A DNA stretch of 47,307 bases from Prevotellaceae bacterium. Its GTDB lineage: Bacteria > Bacteroidota > Bacteroidia > Bacteroidales > Paludibacteraceae. Below, piece after piece: positions 41,872-47,307 of the stretch (positions are counted from its first letter, which is position 1; each line of letters opens with the position of its first letter). The notes under the pieces are model-generated. The model searched no databases. It was not told the DNA's origin and saw only the letters and a program-made list of their open reading frames with translations. Location: positions 1-47,307 of the forward strand of contig JACJXJ010000011.1 in the NCBI GenBank assembly GCA_020636695.1. Direction: 5' to 3'. Position numbers and translations under genes: made by a program.

Positions 41872-43149
41872 ATGTCTATGACCGAGCAATTTTTACAGTA
41901 TGTTTGGTTTCAAAAACTGTTTTCTCCTGTACAGGTCACTTCTAGTGGTGAATCTGTTGAAGTTATTGATGTTGGTAAACTCAATACCGATGCTGGTCCA
42001 GACGTGTTTAATGCGAAAGTCAAGATAAACGATACATTATGGGCTGGTAATGTGGAGTTTCATCAAAAATCGAGCGACTGGGCGCGCCATGGGCACACGC
42101 AAAATCCTGCCTATAATTCGGTCATTTTGCATGTTGTATTCGATATTGACGCCATTATTTATCGTGCTGATGGTAGTGAAATTCCGCAAATACGTTTGAA
42201 CTTTTCTTCTCATTTGCTGGAACAATACGAAGTTTTACAACAACAAAACTCATTTGTGGCGTGTGAGAAACAATTGGGCAAGGTGTCGTCGGTTCATCTT
42301 CACAATTGGCTCGATCGTTTATTGGTAGAACGTTTGGAGCAGAAAACTCACGTGATTGAAACATTATTAAATCAAACTACCAACAATTGGGAAGAGGTCT
42401 TTTATATCGTTTTGGCTCGTAATTTTGGTTTTTCTACTAATGCGTTAGCGTTTGAATTGTTAGCTAAATCGTTACCGTTAAATATTTTAGCTAAACACAA
42501 AAACAGCTTGATGCAGCTGGAAGCTTTGTTGTTTGGTCAAGCAGGTTTGCTTGAAAAAAATAATACTGATGATGCGTATGTTACTCAATTAAAGAACGAA
42601 TATCACTTTTTGCGAACCAAATATCAGTTAGAGCCAATTGATTATTCGTTGTGGAAACTATTGCGTTTGCGTCCTGCTAATTTTCCAACTGTGCGCTTGG
42701 CACAATTCGCTACCTTGATTCACCAATCGAGTAAATTATTTTCTAAAATTCTCGAAACAACGTCTTATCATGAATTGCGTCCGCTATTTCAATGCGAAGT
42801 GTCCGATTATTGGTTGACGCATTATTTGTTTGGTGAATCAAGTAAGTTGGTGTCCAAAAAGTTGTCAAAATCCTCCATCGATAGTTTGCTGATTAATACG
42901 GTGGTTCCGTTTTTATTCCATTATGGCAAAGTAAATAATAATGAGGAACTTGTAGAACGCTCATTTGATTTACTTAGTAACATGTCGCCAGAGAAAAATT
43001 ACATTGTGACGGGATTTGAAAAATGTGGCATCAAGTCTCACTCTGCCTACGATTCACAGGCACTTATTCAGTTAAAACGAGGTTACTGCGATTTGCATAA
43101 ATGCTTGCAATGTCATATATCCAAACAGGTGCTTTATGCAAAATTATAA
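41872..43149 (+). CDS. DUF2851 family protein
   Basis: A 425-residue cytosolic protein without signal peptide or membrane helix. The N-terminal part, with GKLNTDAGPDVFNAKVKI, WAGNVEFHQKSSDWARHGH and NSVILHVVFD, is the signature of DUF2851, a Bacteroidota-enriched family of unknown function. The blocks of Asp, Glu and His in the first 120 residues resemble a metal-dependent site, but I would not assign a reaction. The C-terminus carries a Cys-His cluster (RGYCDLHKCLQCHI) that could bind metal. It is transcribed alone. Confidence 0.85.
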   Translation: MSMTEQFLQYVWFQKLFSPVQVTSSGESVEVIDVGKLNTDAGPDVFNAKVKINDTLWAGNVEFHQKSSDWARHGHTQNPAYNSVILHVVFDIDAIIYRADGSEIPQIRLNFSSHLLEQYEVLQQQNSFVACEKQLGKVSSVHLHNWLDRLLVERLEQKTHVIETLLNQTTNNWEEVFYIVLARNFGFSTNALAFELLAKSLPLNILAKHKNSLMQLEALLFGQAGLLEKNNTDDAYVTQLKNEYHFLRTKYQLEPIDYSLWKLLRLRPANFPTVRLAQFATLIHQSSKLFSKILETTSYHELRPLFQCEVSDYWLTHYLFGESSKLVSKKLSKSSIDSLLINTVVPFLFHYGKVNNNEELVERSFDLLSNMSPEKNYIVTGFEKCGIKSHSAYDSQALIQLKRGYCDLHKCLQCHISKQVLYAKL

Positions 43150-43154
43150 CTAAA

Positions 43155-43186
43155 TTGTTTTTTTTAGTAATTTTTTACTACTTTTG
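43155..43186 (+). promoter_or_regulatory. Promoter of the membrane protein gene at 43228
   Basis: TTG at 43155-43157 and TACTTTTG at 43179-43186 are separated by 21 bases, a good Bacteroidota -33/-7 match, about 41 bases before the ATG. Confidence 0.6.
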
Positions 43187-43227
43187 TCTCATTGGTATTT
43201 AATTATTCATCTTAAAATCATTTTGTT

Positions 43228-44055
43228 ATGGAAAAGAAAATTACCGTTTTTGGCGTTATTGGCGAGGGTTTTTCCATTGGTATGAAAAACTCATTGTCAT
43301 TGCTGGGTGCTATCATTTTGTATGCACTTACTATTTGGATTCCTTACCTTAATGTGGGAACAACCATTGCAATGTGTTCTATCCCAGTAGAATTGAGCAA
43401 AGGAAAAGTTATTTCTCCTCTATTCATTTTCGATGCAAAATACCGAAAATACATGGGAGAATTTTTCTTGTTGTTGGGATTTATTTCTGTTGCTGTAGTA
43501 CCGTTGATTTTCTTTGGATTTTTCCCAGCTATCGTTATCTCTTTTGCTTGGTCTTTAGCTATTTTTCTTTTGCTTGATAAAGGTCTTGCACCAGGTGAAG
43601 CGTTGATACAAAGTAATAAGTTGACTTACGGTTATAAATGGACATTGTTTTTCATATCACTTGTATTAGGATTAATTGCCACAGTTGTATTATTATATCC
43701 AATTTTTGCTTTGGTTGATTTTACTAGTGCGTGTGAATTTGACTCGTTCGAAAGTATGGCGGTAGTATCTGTTCCTTGGTGGCCAGTGGTCATGATTATT
43801 ATTGTGTCGTTAGTATTTCAATTTGTATCATTGGGCGCGTCGGCCGTTGTATATCGTAAACTGACAGAACCTGCTCCAGTTAAAGTCGAACCTAAACCAG
43901 CTCCAGCACCTGTTGCTGCTGAACCAGTTGTGAAAGCAAAACCAGCACCAGCACCTAAAGCTGAAGAGGTAAAACCAAAAGAAAGCAAACCAGCTGTTAA
44001 AAAGCCAGCTGCAAAAAAACCGGCAGCTAAAAAGCCTACTAAAAAAGCAGAATAA
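43228..44055 (+). CDS. Polytopic membrane protein with histone-H1-like Lys/Pro/Ala tail
   Basis: A 275-residue protein that I cannot assign to a named family. The first 210 residues contain about five or six hydrophobic segments (around 20-55, 75-120, 137-165 and 180-205). The last 65 residues are low-complexity and basic: an EPKPAPAPVAAEP-type stretch followed by KPAAKKPAAKKP repeats, resembling histone H1 or bacterial H1-like proteins. Positive-inside reasoning puts the tail in the cytoplasm, where it could touch nucleic acid or another acidic partner. It has its own promoter and terminator, so it is a single-gene unit. Confidence 0.75.
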   Translation: MEKKITVFGVIGEGFSIGMKNSLSLLGAIILYALTIWIPYLNVGTTIAMCSIPVELSKGKVISPLFIFDAKYRKYMGEFFLLLGFISVAVVPLIFFGFFPAIVISFAWSLAIFLLLDKGLAPGEALIQSNKLTYGYKWTLFFISLVLGLIATVVLLYPIFALVDFTSACEFDSFESMAVVSVPWWPVVMIIIVSLVFQFVSLGASAVVYRKLTEPAPVKVEPKPAPAPVAAEPVVKAKPAPAPKAEEVKPKESKPAVKKPAAKKPAAKKPTKKAE

Positions 44056-44073
44056 CAGAATCGTTTATCAGAT

Positions 44074-44116
44074 AAAAAACTCCGCAAAAACCACATGGGC
44101 TTTGCGGAGTTTTTTT
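44074..44116 (+). terminator. Rho-independent terminator before polA
   Basis: Stem AAACTCCGCAAA/TTTGCGGAGTTT (44077-44088 and 44101-44112) with a 12-base loop and a run of T. The T run touches the polA -7 box. Confidence 0.9.
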
Positions 44117-44117
44117 G

Positions 44118-44125
44118 TATCTTTG
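44118..44125 (+). promoter_or_regulatory. polA -7 box
   Basis: TATCTTTG matches TAnnTTTG exactly and begins right after the terminator T run, 44 bases before the polA ATG. The next bases form a palindrome (44124-44142) that overlaps the predicted transcription start. Confidence 0.55.
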
Positions 44126-44142
44126 TCCAATAGAATTGGACA
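44124..44142. promoter_or_regulatory. Palindrome TGTCCAAT-AGA-ATTGGACA over the polA start site
   Basis: Perfect 8-base arms around a 3-base spacer, with the centre at 44133, about 8 bases after the -7 box. The position suits a repressor site at the transcription start better than an RNA hairpin, because transcription would begin inside it. Confidence 0.45.
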
Positions 44143-44168
44143 TAACGTATTACATATAACCCCGTTTC

Positions 44169-46985
44169 ATGAAAAAATTATTTCTGCTTGATGCTTATGC
44201 TTTGATTTATAGAGCGTATTATGCCTTTATGCGTATGCCACGTACCAATTCCAAAGGATTGAATACCGGAGCCATTTTTGGTTTTGTCAATACGCTTGAA
44301 GATGTTTTGAAGCGCGAGAAGCCGACTCATATAGCGGTCGTTTTTGACCCGTCTGGGCCCACTTTCCGTCATGAGGCATTTGCTGCTTACAAAGCACAAC
44401 GCGAAGAAACTCCTGAAGATATTCGTAAGTCAATTCCCATTATCAAACAAATAGTAGAAGCGTATCGTATTCCTGTGATTCAAATCGCTGGTTTTGAGGC
44501 CGATGATGTAATTGGTACCTTGGCTCAAAAAGCGGAAAAAGAAGGTTTTGAGGTGTTTATGATGACACCCGACAAGGATTACGGACAATTAGTTTCAGAA
44601 CATATATTTATTTACAAACCAAAATTTGGTGCGAGTGGCTTTGATACGTTGGGCGTAAAAGAAGTGCTTGAAAAATGGGGTTTGGATGAGGTCTCGCAAG
44701 TGATTGATTTACTTGGATTAATGGGCGATGCTTCTGATAATATTCCAGGATGTCCTGGTGTGGGCGAAAAAACCGCTGTCAAATTATTGAAAGAATTTGG
44801 TAGCATTGAGAATTTGCTACAGAATACGAGTAAATTGACTGGAGCTCTTAAAACAAAGGTTGAAGAAAATAGAGAGAAAATAGAGTTTTCACGCTTTTTG
44901 GCCACCATTAAAATCGATGTTCCTGTCGACTTAGATGAAACACAACTCATCATGGAAGAACCGGATAAAGATAAACTCATCGAATTATTTTCGGAATTGG
45001 AGTTTCGTGGTTATTTGGCTAAGTTACGAGGCACTGAACCTGTTGCCAAGGTGTCGACACCAAAAGCTCCTTCATTGCAAGGTTCCCTTTTTGATGAGCC
45101 AGAAACAGAACCTGTTGCAGTGTCGTCGCCTATAATGAGTTCTGAATCTGTTGCGAGTGCTTTAATAACTGATTTTGCAACTGCCGCCACCACAGAGCAT
45201 ACCTACAAAGTGGTTCAAACCGAGCGCGAAATCGCTGAGTTATGTGACGTGTTGTCGCAAGTGAACACATTTTGTTTTGATACCGAAACCACTTCGGTAG
45301 ACGTGTTGGATGCTGAATTGGTCGGATTATCGTTTGCCGTAGAAGCGCACAAGGCTTACTATGTGCCAGTTCCCGATAATCGGGCTGAGGCCATGCAGTT
45401 GTTGTCCAAATTTAAACTCGTGTTCGAAGATGAACGCATTGGGAAAATCGGTCAAAACATTAAGTTCGATTTGATGATGCTCGAAAATTATGGTATTGTA
45501 GTCAAAGGAAAACTGTTCGATACCATGATAGCGCATTATCTGCTTAATCCAGAATTGCGACACGGCATGGATTATTTGGCTGAAATTTTGTTGCATTATC
45601 GTACTATTCATATTGAAGAGTTGATTGGTCCACGTGGCAAAAATCAACTTAATATGCGCCAAGTTCCGTTGGATAAAATTGCTGAATATGCGGCAGAAGA
45701 TGCTGATATTACGTGGCAATTGAAAACCATTTTAGAGGCTCAAATTATTGAAAATAACTTACAAGAGTTGTTTTATGAGATAGAAATGCCGTTAGTGCGT
45801 GTATTGGCTCAAATGGAACGAAATGGTATGCTGATTGACGATTTTGCGTTAGCTCAATCGTCGCAAGTGCTTACGGATAATATGCGACAAATTGAACGCA
45901 AGATTCAAAAAATCGCGGGTGAAAATGTGAATATTAGTTCCCCAAAACAGATTGGTGAGTTGTTGTTCGATCGCCTCAAAGTGGTCGATAAAGCCAAGAA
46001 AACCAAAACAGGTCAGTATGTTACGGATGAAGAAACATTAGAATCTTTACGTTCAAAACATCCTGTTATTGGTCAAATTTTGGAGTATCGTGGTCTTAAA
46101 AAATTACTCAGCACTTACATTGATGCACTCCCAAAATTGATTAATAATAAAACGGGAAAAGTACACACTTCGTTCAACCAAACAGTTACCGCTACTGGTC
46201 GTTTAAGTTCAAGTAATCCAAATTTACAAAATATTCCTATTCGCGACGAGCAAGGGAAAGAAATTCGTAAAGCATTTATTGCCGAACCTGGTTGTGTGTT
46301 TGTAAGTGCCGATTATTCGCAAGTGGAATTGCGTATTATGGCACATTTGAGCAACGATACGAATATGGTTCAGGCGTTTTTGTCCGATCAAGATATTCAT
46401 GCCGCTACGGCTGCCAATATTTATCATGTGCCACTCGAAGCAGTTACATCCGATATGCGTCGTAAAGCCAAGACGGCCAATTTTGGTATTATTTATGGCA
46501 TTTCGGTGTTTGGACTTTCAGAACGATTGTCGATTCCACGTGCCGAAGCTAAAGAGTTGATTGATGGTTATTTCGCAACATTCCCACAGGTAAAAGCCTA
46601 CATGGATAGCTGCATCGAAAAAGCTCGTCAAACTGGCTACGTAGAAACGCTTTTCCATCGCAAACGTTTTTTGGCTGATATCAATTCGCACAATGCCAAT
46701 GTACGTGGTTTTGCTGAGCGTAACGCCATTAATGCGCCTATTCAAGGTTCTGCTGCTGATATTATAAAATTGGCTATGGTGCGTATTCATCGCCGATTGC
46801 AAGAAGAGGGTTTACAAACCAAAATGATTTTGCAGGTACATGATGAGTTAAACTTTAATGTGCCACAAGCTGAATTAGAACAGGTAAAAGCACTTATTAA
46901 AACGGAAATGGAAGGCGCTTTTGCGCTGTGTGTGCCTTTAAAAGTAGATATTGGCATTGGTCAAAATTGGTTGGAAGCGCATTAA
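44169..46985 (+). CDS. polA: DNA polymerase I
   Basis: A 938-residue full-length Pol I, which removes RNA primers and fills gaps in replication and repair. The 5' nuclease domain fills about residues 1-290 (AFAAYKAQREETPEDI, GFEADDVIGTLA, GDASDNIPGCPGVGEKTA). The 3'-5' proofreading domain is intact: DTETTS near 370 (Exo I), NIKFDLMML (Exo II) and YAAEDADITW (Exo III). The polymerase domain has motif A VSADYSQVELRIMAH near 711, motif B RRKAKTANFGIIYG and motif C LQVHDELNF near 888. It is followed 13 bases later by corA, so the two may be co-transcribed. Confidence 0.98.
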   Translation: MKKLFLLDAYALIYRAYYAFMRMPRTNSKGLNTGAIFGFVNTLEDVLKREKPTHIAVVFDPSGPTFRHEAFAAYKAQREETPEDIRKSIPIIKQIVEAYRIPVIQIAGFEADDVIGTLAQKAEKEGFEVFMMTPDKDYGQLVSEHIFIYKPKFGASGFDTLGVKEVLEKWGLDEVSQVIDLLGLMGDASDNIPGCPGVGEKTAVKLLKEFGSIENLLQNTSKLTGALKTKVEENREKIEFSRFLATIKIDVPVDLDETQLIMEEPDKDKLIELFSELEFRGYLAKLRGTEPVAKVSTPKAPSLQGSLFDEPETEPVAVSSPIMSSESVASALITDFATAATTEHTYKVVQTEREIAELCDVLSQVNTFCFDTETTSVDVLDAELVGLSFAVEAHKAYYVPVPDNRAEAMQLLSKFKLVFEDERIGKIGQNIKFDLMMLENYGIVVKGKLFDTMIAHYLLNPELRHGMDYLAEILLHYRTIHIEELIGPRGKNQLNMRQVPLDKIAEYAAEDADITWQLKTILEAQIIENNLQELFYEIEMPLVRVLAQMERNGMLIDDFALAQSSQVLTDNMRQIERKIQKIAGENVNISSPKQIGELLFDRLKVVDKAKKTKTGQYVTDEETLESLRSKHPVIGQILEYRGLKKLLSTYIDALPKLINNKTGKVHTSFNQTVTATGRLSSSNPNLQNIPIRDEQGKEIRKAFIAEPGCVFVSADYSQVELRIMAHLSNDTNMVQAFLSDQDIHAATAANIYHVPLEAVTSDMRRKAKTANFGIIYGISVFGLSERLSIPRAEAKELIDGYFATFPQVKAYMDSCIEKARQTGYVETLFHRKRFLADINSHNANVRGFAERNAINAPIQGSAADIIKLAMVRIHRRLQEEGLQTKMILQVHDELNFNVPQAELEQVKALIKTEMEGAFALCVPLKVDIGIGQNWLEAH

Positions 46986-46998
46986 AAACAAACACCTT

Positions 46999-47307
46999 AT
47001 GAAACAGAAAACACCTAAACCTGTACGTCGTCCACGTATTCGTCAACGTGACAATTTGTTGTATGAAAAGTTGCAATACACTGGTGAATTGAATGCTGGA
47101 ACGCATTTTGAACTCACAGTATTTGACAAGTCGGGTATAAAGACCCACACATCTGACGATTTAGCTATTTTGAATCACATGGATTTGAATAAGGTGAATT
47201 GGTTGTGCGTGCGTGGTTTGTCCGACGTTAATCTTATCGAAGAATTTTGTCGACAATTCGATTTGCCCAATTTGTGGATGCAAGATGTGCTGAATACACG
47301 TCATATT
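46999..47307 (+). CDS. corA: CorA-type magnesium/cobalt transporter (N-terminal part, runs off the window)
   Basis: The 103 codons visible encode a basic N-terminus followed by the start of the CorA cytosolic domain: NWLCVRGLSDVNLIEEFCRQFDLPNLWMQDVLNTRHI. This matches the family pattern in which a VxWLxVxGL block precedes a DILN block. The membrane helices and the GMN selectivity motif would lie beyond the window. Family assignment is therefore from the N-terminus only, and a related CorA-like divalent cation transporter is possible. The ATG at 46999 is 13 bases after the polA stop. Confidence 0.85.
   Translation, partial: MKQKTPKPVRRPRIRQRDNLLYEKLQYTGELNAGTHFELTVFDKSGIKTHTSDDLAILNHMDLNKVNWLCVRGLSDVNLIEEFCRQFDLPNLWMQDVLNTRHI

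Noticed and set aside
46897..47148. Antisense open frame across the polA-corA joint
   Set aside because: It crosses two well-supported genes on the opposite strand and has no recognisable protein features.

Overview
The window reads as a low-GC chromosome segment of a Bacteroidota bacterium, most likely of the order Bacteroidales. The grounds are: many start regions preceded by the Bacteroidota-type -7 box TAnnTTTG; three exported proteins with type IX secretion (T9SS) C-terminal sorting domains; a FeoA-FeoB fusion; and Bacteroidota-restricted families (DUF4294, DUF2851, and an outer-membrane barrel gene next to a helix-hairpin-helix gene). Genus is not decidable by eye. I see no phage, insertion sequence, CRISPR array or known defence system.

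Layout. 1-4067 (minus): uvrB, then a polyprenyl-diphosphate synthase (three apparent indels), ispD and the start of recG. 4370-20464 (plus): the outstanding locus. It encodes a giant exported protein of about 4,855 residues when two 1-base frame breaks are repaired, made of about 60 cysteine-paired Ig-like repeats with a T9SS tail. It is followed closely by an outer-membrane barrel whose only mature cysteines form a C-terminal CxC, and by a periplasmic TlpA/thioredoxin-like protein with WCGPC. 20585-20762: tRNA-Gly and tRNA-Leu. 20851-21492: LuxR-type response regulator. 21540-27750 (minus): cysK, a secreted beta-propeller protein (one frame break), a protein fusing a FeoB-associated Cys-rich membrane segment to a methyltransferase, feoAB, and a DUF4294 protein. 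27849-34864 (plus): barrel and helix-hairpin-helix barrel pair, then mnmA, a T9SS subtilase, xseA and xseB in overlapping order. 34883-41649 (minus): lpdA, an M23/LysM peptidase, ndk, an M16 peptidase, and an Xre regulator with a DUF2975 membrane protein. 41872-47307 (plus): DUF2851, a membrane protein with a histone-H1-like tail, polA and the start of corA.

How the genes may work together. The best candidate for a novel system is 4370-20464: a surface fibre or adhesin carrying roughly 120 cysteines, an outer-membrane partner with a CxC pair, and an exported thioredoxin-fold enzyme that could make or repair its disulfides. This is inference from gene order and cysteine placement. The other operons are mostly housekeeping: isoprenoid synthesis, DNA repair, ferrous iron uptake, tRNA thiolation and nucleotide metabolism.

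Quality note. Six single-base frame breaks affect three genes (positions near 1431, 1581, 1752, 17446, 18104 and 22942). Most lie in short homopolymers, and one affected gene is normally important, so sequencing error is more likely than gene decay. Gene ends there should be read as provisional.
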